Assembly (NCBI RefSeq): GCF_001895925.1
Contig: NZ_MPPI01000001.1
Location: 128,099 to 192,098 of the forward strand
Reading direction: 5' to 3'
From: Phormidesmis priestleyi ULC007
GTDB lineage: Bacteria > Cyanobacteriota > Cyanobacteriia > Leptolyngbyales > Leptolyngbyaceae
DNA length: 64,000 nt
Shown: piece by piece, positions 47,491-56,347 of the stretch
Numbering within the stretch: position 1 is the first letter of the stretch
Layout: each line of letters starts with the position of its first letter
The notes under the pieces: generated by a model
Told to the model about the DNA's origin: nothing
What the model saw: only the letters and a program-made list of their open reading frames with translations
Databases searched by the model: none
Translations under genes and position numbers: made by a program

Positions 47491-48966
47491 ATGGCATCAG
47501 AACAGAACTACAATACGGCATCAGAACAGTCTCCTAGCCTAGCATCAGATAAGCAAACGCTTTCTGTCGCGGCACTCACTGCACTGGTCGTTGGTTCGAT
47601 GGTGGGCGCGGGCATCTTTACCATCCCTTCCGCGTTTGGCCGCGCAACCGGAGTATTGGGTGGGCTGATTGCCTGGGTGATCGCGGGTGTCGGTATGCTG
47701 ATGCTGGCATTTGTCTTCCAAAATTTGGCACAACGCAAGCCCGATCTAGATTCGGGTATTTTCGCATACGCCAAAACCGGGTTTGGCAATTATATTGGGT
47801 TCCTTGCGGCGCTGGCTTTCTGGGCAAGTACCTGTGTAGGGAACACTTCTTACTTCGTCCTGATCAAATCGACCTTGGGGGAATTCTTTCCTGTATTTGG
47901 AGACGGCAACACGGTTACGGCGGTGTTTTTTGCATCGATCATTTTGTGGATTTTTCACTTTATGATCTTGCGGGGTGTCAAGCAGGCGACGGGGCTAAAC
48001 ACGATCGTCACGATCGCCAAGATTGTGCCGATCGTCATTTTTATCTTTGTCCTCTTATTCGCGTTCAAACCAGATATCTTTGCCGCAAATTTTTGGGGCG
48101 GTCAAGGCTATGATGCCGAGTCTTTATTCAGTCAGGTTCGCAACACGATGCTGGTCACCGTGTTTGTGTTTATCGGCATTGAAGGCGCAAGTGTCTACTC
48201 TCGCTATGCCGAGAAACGATCTGACGTGGGTGTCGCTACGGTGTTGGGATTTGTGGGGGTACTCTGTCTGCTGATCCTGGTTACGGTTTTGCCCTACGGG
48301 ATTTTGCCACGAGCAGAACTGGGGGTATTGCGAAATCCGTCGATGGCAGGTTTATTTGAGTCGGTTGTGGGTCGCTGGGGTAACATATTCATCAGCCTCG
48401 GTCTGCTAGTCTCGGTACTCGGTGCCTTCCTGGCATGGACTCTGTTTGCCTCCGAGGTTCCGTTCATGGCTGCCAAAAGCAATCTCATGCCGAGTTTCCT
48501 AGCGCGGGAAAACAGCAATGGAGTACCCTCGGCATCGCTCTGGATGACCAATATTACGGTTCAGGCATTTTTGATTGCGACTCTGTTCAGTCAACAGGCA
48601 TTCATCCTTGCCCTAGAGTTGACGAGTTCGCTGGCTTTGATTCCCTACCTGCTGGTTGCTGCCTTCGCGCTAAAACTGGCTTGGAGCGGAGAAACCTACG
48701 ATCGCGATTCTCGCAACCGCACCAAGGAGTTAGTCATTGCTGCGATCGCCACGGCTTATTCTATCTTGATGATCTACGCAGGTGGTCTAGAGAAGTTATT
48801 GTTGTCGGGGCTAATCTTAGCGCCAGGAACAATTCTGTTCTTCATGGCCCGCCGGGAGCAGAACAGAAAAGTATTTACGTTCGGAGAGTGGTTCCTTTTC
48901 TCTCTGGCTACGATCGCGGCTCTTTCAGCCCTTTTTGCACTTTCGACAGGTCGGATCACTATCTAA
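47491..48966 (+). CDS. arcD: basic amino acid antiporter, arginine/ornithine type (ArcD-like)
   Basis: 491 residues, about thirteen helices, APC superfamily. The first helix begins VVGSMVGAGIFTIPSAFGRATG, with the GAGIF substrate motif; GIEGASVYSRYAEKR lies in helix 6. The sequence is of the arginine:ornithine antiporter kind, and the next enzyme gene is arginine deiminase. It should import arginine and export ornithine or a related product. The name rests on family and context together. The start ATG follows AGGAGCATTGT. Confidence 0.85.
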   Translation: MASEQNYNTASEQSPSLASDKQTLSVAALTALVVGSMVGAGIFTIPSAFGRATGVLGGLIAWVIAGVGMLMLAFVFQNLAQRKPDLDSGIFAYAKTGFGNYIGFLAALAFWASTCVGNTSYFVLIKSTLGEFFPVFGDGNTVTAVFFASIILWIFHFMILRGVKQATGLNTIVTIAKIVPIVIFIFVLLFAFKPDIFAANFWGGQGYDAESLFSQVRNTMLVTVFVFIGIEGASVYSRYAEKRSDVGVATVLGFVGVLCLLILVTVLPYGILPRAELGVLRNPSMAGLFESVVGRWGNIFISLGLLVSVLGAFLAWTLFASEVPFMAAKSNLMPSFLARENSNGVPSASLWMTNITVQAFLIATLFSQQAFILALELTSSLALIPYLLVAAFALKLAWSGETYDRDSRNRTKELVIAAIATAYSILMIYAGGLEKLLLSGLILAPGTILFFMARREQNRKVFTFGEWFLFSLATIAALSALFALSTGRITI

Positions 48967-48982
48967 ACAGTGTGAGGGCGTT

Positions 48983-49165
48983 ATGCCAAATGTGGCTATG
49001 GGTAAGGCAGTAGGGCGATCGCTGAGTCTATCCGTTCTGGCAAGCGGTAGTTTGTTATGGGAAAACTCTGCCTGGGCAATTGAGGATCTACCTACTGAAG
49101 TGGGTGCGATCGCTACTAGCCAAGATGAGGACATGAACCTCATGGAACAAGTCACCGTTTTTTAA
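48983..49165 (+). CDS. small secreted peptide or N-terminal remnant
   Basis: A 60-residue product (MPNVAMGKAVGRSLSL...) with a signal-like stretch (about 10-32, cleavage near AWA) and a short acidic tail ending MEQVTVF. GAGGG lies four bases before the ATG. It lies 16 bases after arcD and could be a real small exported peptide. The tail resembles the region just before the plug of TonB receptors, so it might instead be the broken N-terminus of a larger lost gene. Confidence 0.45.
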   Translation: MPNVAMGKAVGRSLSLSVLASGSLLWENSAWAIEDLPTEVGAIATSQDEDMNLMEQVTVF

Positions 49166-49274
49166 CTTAACAGTCCGCTGATGGATGCCAGAGACGGGAG
49201 AAGACCATTCCTACAGAGATCAATGAGAATCGTGAATGTAACACTCGGATCGAAATCTAATCAACGGAGTTATT

Positions 49275-50555
49275 ATGACTGTCACAACCAATACTGCTAC
49301 CACCAATCCAACTGCTGTTTCCTATGGTGTACACTCCGAAGTTGGCAAACTGCGAAAAGTAATGGTTTGCTCACCGGGTTTAGCCCATTCTCGTTTGACT
49401 CCCTCAAACTGCGACGATCTGCTATTTGATGACGTGCTGTGGGTAGATATGGCAAAGCGCGACCACGCTGACTTCGTGATGAAGATGCGCGGTCGCGGGG
49501 TCGAAGTCATTGAACTACACGAAATCCTGGCAGAAACCCTCGATATTCCAGAGGCAAAAAAATGGATCTTAGATCAGCAAATTGTCCCTAATGAGGTGGG
49601 GCTGGGGCTAGTTGAAGATGTGCGCGCCTTCTTAGAAAGCTTGAGTTCTCGTCACTTGGCTGAATACCTGATCGGCGGGCTTGCCATCTATGACATTCCC
49701 AAAGAGGCGGGTGGTGACTTCCTTCGGGCAGCGCAAGAAGCCAGCGGCGTGACTGGATACCTGCTGCCACCATTGCCCAATACCATCTTCACCCGCGATA
49801 CGACCTGTTGGATTTACGGCGGTGTGACTCTGAACCCGCTCTACTGGCCGGCTCGCCATGAAGAAACCGTTCTCGCAACGGCGGTCTACAAGTTTCACCC
49901 TAGCTTTACTCAGGCGAAGTTTGAGGTTTGGTGGGGCGATCCTACTCAACATCACGGCTCTGCCACGTTTGAAGGGGGGGATGTGATGCCGATCGGCAAT
50001 GGGGTTGTCCTAGTCGGCATGAGCGAACGCACTTCCCGTCAGGCAATTACTCAAGTGGCGGCGGCGTTGTTTGCTAAAGGAGCGGCAGAACGGGTGATTG
50101 TTGCCGGAATGCCTAAACTCCGCGCGGCGATGCACCTCGATACCGTGTTCACCTTCTGCGATCGCGATCTGGTTAGCCTGTATGCTGACATTATGAATCA
50201 GGTCACAACGTTCTCTCTGCGACCCAGTGACAAAGCACCGGGGTACGAGTTGACCAAAGACTCCGGTACTTTTGTTGATGTCGTTGCTTCATCGCTGGGG
50301 TTGAAGAAGATGCGCGTCGTGGAAACCCAGGGCAATGCTTACGCCAGAGAGCGGCAGCAGTGGGACAGCGGCAACAACTTTGTCTGCTTAGAACCCGGTG
50401 TGGTGGTTGCCTACGATCGCAATGTCTTGACCAACACGGCTCTCCGTAAAGAAGGCATCGAAGTCGTGACGATCGCGAGTTCTGAACTGGGACGCGGACG
50501 GGGCGGCGGACACTGTATGACCTGTCCCATCATTCGGGATGCGGTTGACTTTTAG
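49275..50555 (+). CDS. arcA: arginine deiminase
   Basis: 426 residues. It hydrolyses arginine to citrulline and ammonia. The N-terminal signature [15 protein letters not shown], the substrate-binding FTRDTT, the EGGDVMPI loop, the His in AMHLDTVFT and the catalytic Cys in [10 protein letters not shown] near residue 415 are all present. The length is right. The ATG at 49275 follows CGGAG. The next genes for citrulline use (ornithine carbamoyltransferase, carbamate kinase) are not in the window, so the citrulline must be handled elsewhere. Confidence 0.96.
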   Translation: MTVTTNTATTNPTAVSYGVHSEVGKLRKVMVCSPGLAHSRLTPSNCDDLLFDDVLWVDMAKRDHADFVMKMRGRGVEVIELHEILAETLDIPEAKKWILDQQIVPNEVGLGLVEDVRAFLESLSSRHLAEYLIGGLAIYDIPKEAGGDFLRAAQEASGVTGYLLPPLPNTIFTRDTTCWIYGGVTLNPLYWPARHEETVLATAVYKFHPSFTQAKFEVWWGDPTQHHGSATFEGGDVMPIGNGVVLVGMSERTSRQAITQVAAALFAKGAAERVIVAGMPKLRAAMHLDTVFTFCDRDLVSLYADIMNQVTTFSLRPSDKAPGYELTKDSGTFVDVVASSLGLKKMRVVETQGNAYARERQQWDSGNNFVCLEPGVVVAYDRNVLTNTALRKEGIEVVTIASSELGRGRGGGHCMTCPIIRDAVDF

Positions 50556-50596
50556 TGCCACTCGTCGATCGAAGCTTAAAACTAGGAGAGCAAGTC

Positions 50597-51028
50597 ATGT
50601 CTTTAGGTCCGGTTGAAATGCTGTGCGTCAAGTTTCCCAGCAACTTTATCAAAGACGAAATTTCGTCGGCATTGAAAGCGTTAGTGGAGAACAAGACGAT
50701 TCGTATCATCGATATCCTCTTCATCAAGAAGAGTGATAATGGTGAAGTGACGATGACCGAAATTGATGAGATGGATGATGTTGATCACAGCCTATTAGAT
50801 CCAATCATTGCCGACATTTCTGGGCTGATCGCTGAGGAAGATGTGCAACAGATCTCTCAATCTTTGGATAACAACTCGTTCGCAGCCCTAATGCTGTTTG
50901 AAAACATCTGGGCAACTGCATTCCGGGATGCGGTTTTGAATGCCGACGGTCAACTTTTACTCAGCGAACGAATTCCCAGCAGCGTGATTGATGAAGTCAT
51001 AGCGGCTCAGACTCAGGTAACAGTATAA
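50597..51028 (+). CDS. DUF6325 family protein
   Basis: 143 residues, soluble. It opens SLGPVEMLCVKFPSNFIKDEI, has a central VENKTIRIIDILFIKKSDNG and ends with FENIWATAFRDAVLNADGQLLLSERIP. This is as I remember for DUF6325, found in actinobacteria and some cyanobacteria next to a SHOCT protein. The ATG at 50597 follows AGGAGAG; an upstream start at 50555 has no site. It lies 41 bases after arcA. Function unknown. Confidence 0.75.
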   Translation: MSLGPVEMLCVKFPSNFIKDEISSALKALVENKTIRIIDILFIKKSDNGEVTMTEIDEMDDVDHSLLDPIIADISGLIAEEDVQQISQSLDNNSFAALMLFENIWATAFRDAVLNADGQLLLSERIPSSVIDEVIAAQTQVTV

Positions 51029-51054
51029 ATTCTCTTTCTCTACAGGAGGCTCAA

Positions 51055-51411
51055 ATGGTCAGAAGGCGAGGGGGTCGAGGTTTGTTAGGTACTGTGGCAA
51101 GAACAGCCGTGATCAGCAGTACCGCAACGGCGGCAAGCAGAGCAACGAGCGGCGCAATGAATCAGAGTGCGATTCAGGCGCAGCAAGAACAGGCAGCAAA
51201 GATACAGACTCAAGCCGAGATGGAGCAAATAAAAGCTCAACTTGCCGCTGTCCAATCTATGCAAGTCCAAGCGGCGGCAGTTCCAGCGGCACCAGCAGCA
51301 CCAGCACAGACCGATCTGTTGGCTCAACTGACTCAACTGACGCAGCTTAAAGAGGCCGGCGCACTGTCTGAAGAAGAATTTCAGCTTGCCAAAGCAAAGA
51401 TACTCGGTTAG
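51055..51411 (+). CDS. SHOCT-domain protein
   Basis: 118 residues. A basic N-terminus (RRRGGRGLLGTVARTAV) and an Ala-rich, Gln-rich low-complexity middle (about 45-85) precede a C-terminal SHOCT module, LLAQLTQLTQLKEAGALSEE-EFQLAKAKIL. It lies 26 bases after the DUF6325 gene with AGGAGG before the ATG. SHOCT modules are thought to mediate protein or membrane assembly. It probably works with the DUF6325 protein. Confidence 0.8.
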   Translation: MVRRRGGRGLLGTVARTAVISSTATAASRATSGAMNQSAIQAQQEQAAKIQTQAEMEQIKAQLAAVQSMQVQAAAVPAAPAAPAQTDLLAQLTQLTQLKEAGALSEEEFQLAKAKILG

Positions 51412-51439
51412 TGCAACCCGTTTTTTGGAACGCGATCCT

Positions 51440-51613
51440 AACTATGTACACACAAGTGTTTAATCGTTCATTGCTGAGATCTTGCCCCCTAAATCTCCCA
51501 ATCTGGGGGACTTTGAACTCGGAGTCTTGGCTTGAAGTCCCCCAATTTTGGGGGATTTAGGGGGCTGAAGCTGACTGAAACGGAGCGATAAACGACTTGT
51601 GTGTACACAGTAG
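51440..51613 (+). mobile_element. MITE-like element, subfamily B copy 2
   Basis: The left end ACTATGTACACACAAGTG and right end CTTGTGTGTACACAGTAG are inverted repeats. The core halves are GCCCCCTAAATCTCCC, GGGGGACTTTGAAC and GTCCCCCAATTTTGGG. It lies between the SHOCT gene and cyanophycinase, splitting the arginine island. Confidence 0.8.
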
Positions 51614-51708
51614 TAGAAAGCGATCGAGTGGCAGGCATTGCACAACTTGCTCATCGATCCAAAAGATTGTTGAGTGCTGCAAGGGCAGACACATTGGGAG
51701 GAATCAGT

Positions 51709-52512
51709 ATGGGTATTAAACCAACACACGGCGCTTTAGTGATCATTGGCGGTGCCGAAGATAGGGACGGCGATTGCGTAGTCTTGCGAGAATTTGTCAG
51801 ATTGGCGGGTGGCATGAAAGCCCACATTGCGGTGATGACTGCTGCCACCGGACACCCCGAAGAAGTCGGGGAGGTTTACATCCGCGCGTTCAAGCGATTA
51901 GGTGCAGAATCGGTGGAAGTGGTGGGTACAGAGCGCCGCAAAGATTCCGAGTGCGAAGAAGGGATATACACGATCGAACAGGCAACTGGCATTTTCTTCA
52001 CAGGGGGCGACCAATCGCGCATTGTGGAGTTTATCAAAGGTTCTCCTTTGTGCGATGCCATTCGTAAGCGGCATCAGGAGGGAGTCGTGATTGGCGGCAC
52101 CAGTGCGGGTGCTGCTATGATGCCCGACGAAATGATTGTAGGCGGGGCATCTGTATCTAACCCTAGTATCAATGCGGTCAGCATGGCTCCCGGTATGGGC
52201 TTTTTACCCGACATTATGGTAGACCAGCACTTTGCTCAACGGGGTCGCCTGGGTCGCCTGCTGGCAGCTCTGGTGCTGCACCCTGCGGTACTCGGTCTGG
52301 GCATTGACGAAGACACCGCCATTATTGTCAAGGGCGATGAATTTGAGGTAGTTGGACAGGGCGCGATTACGGTTGTGGATGAATCAACCGCTACCCACAA
52401 CAACCTGGAGGGATTGCTCAAAGATGAAGCGATCGCGCTCTGTGGAGTCAAGTTACACATTTTGCCGAGCGGCTATCGCTTCAACTTAAAAACGCACCTA
52501 CCAGTGCTGTAG
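51709..52512 (+). CDS. cphB: cyanophycinase
   Basis: 267 residues of the S51 serine peptidase family. It cuts the storage polymer cyanophycin into beta-Asp-Arg dipeptides. ALVIIGGAEDRDGD lies near the start, FFTGGDQSRIVEF near 104, and the nucleophile Ser is in GGTSAGAAMM near residue 132. The length is as expected for the intracellular type; there is no signal peptide. I start at the ATG at 51709 behind GGGAGG. An open upstream extension runs into the MITE and is not real. The M14 gene starts nine bases after its stop. Confidence 0.95.
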   Translation: MGIKPTHGALVIIGGAEDRDGDCVVLREFVRLAGGMKAHIAVMTAATGHPEEVGEVYIRAFKRLGAESVEVVGTERRKDSECEEGIYTIEQATGIFFTGGDQSRIVEFIKGSPLCDAIRKRHQEGVVIGGTSAGAAMMPDEMIVGGASVSNPSINAVSMAPGMGFLPDIMVDQHFAQRGRLGRLLAALVLHPAVLGLGIDEDTAIIVKGDEFEVVGQGAITVVDESTATHNNLEGLLKDEAIALCGVKLHILPSGYRFNLKTHLPVL

Positions 52513-52521
52513 AAGGTGAGT

Positions 52522-53610
52522 ATGACAACGCTAATCAGTTCTGAGAAGACGGTTTACACGGGCGATCAGATCCAGGGCGCACCTGTGATCAGTCAGTTGA
52601 ATGTCAATGACCTCGAACCCGGTAAGACGCACCGCTTTTTCTTCCAGGGGGTACAGATGGGCACCGGACAGCATTGGTATGTTCCTGTAGTGGTTGCGAA
52701 AGGCGATCGCGATGGCAAGCGCATCTCGCTGACCGCTGGTGTACATGGTGATGAGTTGAGTCCGGTGAATGCAGTGCAGCGCATCATGGCGAGTCTCGAT
52801 CCGGCAAAGATGTCGGGGACAGTGATTGCAATCTACGACCTCTCTCGCCCCGCTAAGGAGTATACACAGCGGATGTGGCCGACGGCTCAGAGCGGCGGCT
52901 CGTTAGTTGACCTCAATCGCGTGTGGCCCGGCGACGAAATAGGCGACAACGCACCGACCCGTCACGCGGGTATTCTCTGGAATCGTCTATTTAAGCACAA
53001 CATTGATGTGGCACTCGACTATCATACAGGGGCGACTGGTGGTGATTTCACAATGTTCATCTTCGCTGATCTTCGCAAGCCAGAGATCCGACAGATAGCC
53101 GAATTGTTTCCGATCGAGCAGATCAAGAACGATCCCGGTGAAGACGGTACGCTCGAAATGGCGTTCGTCGATGCAGACATTCCAGTCATGACCATTGAGA
53201 TCGGAGGGCCGCGAAGCTTCGATGCGCGAAAGATCGCGATGACTGTTGAAGGCAGCCTGAACGTACTCAAGCATTACAAACTGATTGACGGGAACATCGA
53301 TCGCACGTCTAGGGAAGCCAGAACCTTCTTCGGCGACACGTTTGAAACTATCCGTTCCACGATGGGCGGCTACCTTGAGTTGTTGGTTGATCTGAGAGAC
53401 AAAGTAACACCGGGTCAGAGAGTCGCGATTCAGCGCAATTCATTTGGCGATGTTGTTGCTGAGTATGCGGCGAGTGTGTCTGGGGAAGTTGCCACGATCG
53501 CGCGCGACGCACTCAGCGAACCAGGCTCACGGGTGATGCAGATCTTATACAACAGCATGGACTCGAAGCGCAATACTGATATCTGCCACGAACCCGGAGA
53601 CGACTATTAA
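52522..53610 (+). CDS. AstE/AspA-type zinc metallohydrolase
   Basis: 362 residues. It has Zn ligands in AGVHGDELSPVNA (His and Glu, near residue 76) and in DYHTG (near 172), and a catalytic Glu in MTIEIGGP near 230. The last ~100 residues form a beta-rich extension with GGYLELLVDLRDKVTPGQRV, as in the AspA/AstE group. Succinylglutamate desuccinylase acts in arginine breakdown; here the tight link to cyanophycinase suggests a substrate from cyanophycin or arginine. The start is ATG 52522 after AAGGTGAG; a GTG lies two codons upstream. Confidence 0.85.
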   Translation: MTTLISSEKTVYTGDQIQGAPVISQLNVNDLEPGKTHRFFFQGVQMGTGQHWYVPVVVAKGDRDGKRISLTAGVHGDELSPVNAVQRIMASLDPAKMSGTVIAIYDLSRPAKEYTQRMWPTAQSGGSLVDLNRVWPGDEIGDNAPTRHAGILWNRLFKHNIDVALDYHTGATGGDFTMFIFADLRKPEIRQIAELFPIEQIKNDPGEDGTLEMAFVDADIPVMTIEIGGPRSFDARKIAMTVEGSLNVLKHYKLIDGNIDRTSREARTFFGDTFETIRSTMGGYLELLVDLRDKVTPGQRVAIQRNSFGDVVAEYAASVSGEVATIARDALSEPGSRVMQILYNSMDSKRNTDICHEPGDDY

Positions 53611-53659
53611 TTCCTATTTTCAGTCATTCAACTTGTCTACAATTTATCTACTTTTAGCA

Positions 53660-54034
53660 ATGAATAACAAAGATGAATTCAATCGATTTTTACCAGACGA
53701 GAGTTTAGACCCAGACAAACTTTCGATTGGAATTCCGGCTGAACAAACGCCCCTAAACCCCGATAGAATTCCCTCTGGCTTTGATCCGATGGGCGAAATC
53801 CAGCTTCGGGGTCGAGCTTATCGAAGTTTAGCGGGAGGGCAAGCCCCGTGGTGGGTTCTGATCTCAGGCTGGGTGATCTTTGGCGGTTTTGTCTGGATAA
53901 TGGTGCGTCTCACAGTGCTCTCATCGTCCTTCGTGCTCTTGATTCCTTTGGCGATCGCCACCATTCCACTGTTCATTTTGCTGAAAGGAACAAAGGCTAA
54001 ACTTGCCAGCCAGAGGCACCGAAGAAGACGCTAA
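53660..54034 (+). CDS. small membrane protein, function unknown
   Basis: 124 residues. A soluble acidic N-terminal half (NKDEFNRFLPDESLDPDKLSI) is followed by two helices near 68-90 and 93-110, and a basic C-terminus HRRRR. The start at the ATG at 53660 is chosen over a TTG at 53633. It lies between the metallohydrolase and NhaC genes. The family is not recognised. Confidence 0.6.
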   Translation: MNNKDEFNRFLPDESLDPDKLSIGIPAEQTPLNPDRIPSGFDPMGEIQLRGRAYRSLAGGQAPWWVLISGWVIFGGFVWIMVRLTVLSSSFVLLIPLAIATIPLFILLKGTKAKLASQRHRRRR

Positions 54035-54090
54035 TCAGCGATCGTTCTCTTCAGAGTTTTTGCAGTTATTTATGAAATGAGGATACTCCC

Positions 54091-55581
54091 ATGTCTAGTC
54101 ACCCTCCTCCCCCACGCACCATCAAAGAACCGTCATATTTAGACGCGATCGTTCCACTCGTGGTGCTGATTGCGCTGATCGCAGGCTCTGTTGTGCTGTT
54201 TGGGCTGGGTGCGATCGATGGCCCTACTCAAGTCGCGTTGATACTCAGTACTATGGTTGCCGCCATCATCATTCTCAAGAATGGACATCCTTGGGACAAA
54301 ATCGCGGCATCGGGAGGGAGGGCGCTGGCATCGATTGTTAGCGCAATTTTCATTTTGTTGGCGGTGGGGGCACTGATTGGCACCTGGAATATGTCTGGCA
54401 CGATCCCAACCTTAGTTCATTACGGCATTCAACTGCTTCAACCCAATTGGTTCTACCTGGCAACCGCTATAATCTGTGCCATTGTTTCTGTAGGCATTGG
54501 CAGTTCGTGGACGACGGCTGGAACCATTGGGGTCGGGCTAGTCGGCATTGCGTCGTTGGTTGGGGTTTCCCCTGTTATTACTGCGGGTGCTGTAATTTCA
54601 GGTGCTTATTTTGGTGACAAGACCTCTCCCCTTTCCGAGACAACGCTGTTGAGCGCACAGTTGGCAGGGGCAGACATCTACACGCATATCCGTGCCCAGC
54701 TTTGGACATCGGTTCCGGCGTTTGTCATTTCGATGGTCGTCTTTGCGATTTTGGGACTCCGGGAGGACGTGATTGATAACGTCGAAACAGCGACCGATCT
54801 CGCTAAGTTGGATCAGCTTTTTTGGATCACACCCCTGAACTTAATTCCCTTGATATTTCTAGTCGTGCTGTCTATTCGCAAAATCCCGGCATCCCTGGCG
54901 ATTATGAGTGCGGCGCTGGTAGGGGGCATCATGGGCGCGATTCTCCAACCGCAAGCTATTGTGCGCTTTGTTAACGATCCGGCACTGGCTACCCCACTGG
55001 TCTACATCAAAGGCATTTGGGCGGCAATGGCAACTGGCTATCAGGAAAATTCCGGCATCCAAGATATCGATCGGTTGCTTTCACGCGGTGGCATGGACAG
55101 TATGTTGTTGACACTGTGGATCATCATCGGCGCGGTGACATTTGGCACACTGATGGAAGAATTTGGACTGTTGGCTAAACTGATTAATCCGGTGCTGTTA
55201 CGGGCAAAAACTACGGGTCTTTTGTTTGCCACGCTCGTAACGACCGCGATCGGGTTAAATATTGTTGCGGGGGATCAATATATTGCGCTGGTGCTGCCCG
55301 TACGCATGTTTCGCATCGAGTTCCAAAAGCGCGGATTGCAACCACAAAACCTGTCGCGTGTAGCCGCTGATGCTGGAACTGTAACGTCACCTCTGGTACC
55401 GTGGAATTCCTGTGGCGCATTTATGTCTGCCACGCTGGGTATCTCGACCTTCCTGTATTTACCGTATGCCATCTTCAATATTGCCAGTCCAATTTTGTCG
55501 CTTGCTTACGGGATCACAGGCTTTAAGATCGAGCGTATACCCTCCACAACAGCTATATATAGCAATAGCAATCCTGAATGA
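54091..55581 (+). CDS. NhaC-family Na+/H+ antiporter
   Basis: 496 residues, about eleven helices. Typical NhaC patterns include VGIGSSWTTAGTIGVGLVGIA, ISGAYFGDKTSPLSETTLLSAQLAG and AGTVTSPLVPWNSCGAF. Some members of this family exchange organic ions such as malate or lactate rather than H+. In this setting it may balance ions after arginine breakdown. The last residues, about IYSNSNPE, come from an R2 repeat that has joined the 3' end. Confidence 0.9.
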   Translation: MSSHPPPPRTIKEPSYLDAIVPLVVLIALIAGSVVLFGLGAIDGPTQVALILSTMVAAIIILKNGHPWDKIAASGGRALASIVSAIFILLAVGALIGTWNMSGTIPTLVHYGIQLLQPNWFYLATAIICAIVSVGIGSSWTTAGTIGVGLVGIASLVGVSPVITAGAVISGAYFGDKTSPLSETTLLSAQLAGADIYTHIRAQLWTSVPAFVISMVVFAILGLREDVIDNVETATDLAKLDQLFWITPLNLIPLIFLVVLSIRKIPASLAIMSAALVGGIMGAILQPQAIVRFVNDPALATPLVYIKGIWAAMATGYQENSGIQDIDRLLSRGGMDSMLLTLWIIIGAVTFGTLMEEFGLLAKLINPVLLRAKTTGLLFATLVTTAIGLNIVAGDQYIALVLPVRMFRIEFQKRGLQPQNLSRVAADAGTVTSPLVPWNSCGAFMSATLGISTFLYLPYAIFNIASPILSLAYGITGFKIERIPSTTAIYSNSNPE

Positions 55582-55656
55582 TTGGTGGGATGGGCATCCT
55601 GCCTGTACAGGCTAGAAGCCTATCCCACTCTTACAACTGAAGTGGAATCGCTATAG
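55552..55656 (-). repeat. palindromic repeat family R2 copy b
   Basis: The inverted version of the repeat at 38125-38213: GGTGGGATGGGCATCCTGCC, GTACAGGCTAGAAGCCTATC and flanks TATAGCAATAGCAATCCTGA and AATCGCTATAG. It overlaps the 3' end of the NhaC gene. Confidence 0.75.
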
Positions 55657-55706
55657 AACCGTTGCTCACAGTTCGTAAAACCAGTTCAAAAAATGAGGTG
55701 AACACT

Positions 55707-56264
55707 ATGATTACTGATTTTCAATCTGAAGTAGCTATCAAGAAATCGACGGGTTGGGTGATCGCCCTCAGCATTAGTCTGATTATTCTCGGCGGACTGG
55801 CGATTATCATGCCAGGGATTGCCTCAGCATTCTTCACCGTTGCGATCGGTTGGATTACGCTGATTAGTGGCGTGGTGATGATTGTTCAGTCGTTTCAGTC
55901 AAAGCCAGTCAGAGGGTTTTGGCTAAATCTGATTGTGGGTATCTTCTATGTGGTTGCGGGCACTTACATTCTATTTAATGTCGGAGCCGCGCTGCTAGCA
56001 CTGACCTTAGCCTTTGGGATTTTGTTCATTGTTGAAGGGATTTTTACCATCATCATGGCGTTTACCAATCGGGCAGGGCACAGAATGTTTTGGCTGGTGG
56101 CGTTCAACGGAATTATTACTCTGATTCTGGGCATCATGGTGCTGAATCGGTTTCCCTTCAGCGCGATTTGGCTGATTGGTCTGTATGTAGGCATCAGCAT
56201 TCTGATGAGCGGTGTCTCACTCCTAGCCGCTGCTCTGGCAGCTCGACGGACGATCGCCGCTTAG
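55707..56264 (+). CDS. HdeD-family (DUF308) membrane protein
   Basis: 185 residues with six helices in three pairs, typical of the HdeD repeat: ALSISLIILGGLAIIMPGIAS, WITLISGVVMIVQSF, and the later GIMVLNRFP motif. HdeD is linked to acid or stress resistance in other bacteria. The ATG at 55707 follows GAGGTGAACACT; an earlier ATG is unlikely. The role here is not known. Confidence 0.88.
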   Translation: MITDFQSEVAIKKSTGWVIALSISLIILGGLAIIMPGIASAFFTVAIGWITLISGVVMIVQSFQSKPVRGFWLNLIVGIFYVVAGTYILFNVGAALLALTLAFGILFIVEGIFTIIMAFTNRAGHRMFWLVAFNGIITLILGIMVLNRFPFSAIWLIGLYVGISILMSGVSLLAAALAARRTIAA

Positions 56265-56347
56265 TCGCCTAGATTCTCAACACGATTTCAATAGGGTCTT
56301 CATTCGTTGTAACAAACGTCTAGAGACAGCCAGACCTGAGCAGAATC

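Noticed and set aside
48435-49013. 192-codon frame overlapping the antiporter 3' end
   Set aside because: It covers the well-conserved last helices of the antiporter in another frame and has no family pattern.
51601-51708. 36-codon N-terminal extension of cyanophycinase
   Set aside because: It starts inside the right end of MITE B2; the ATG at 51709 has a clear ribosome site and matches the family start.
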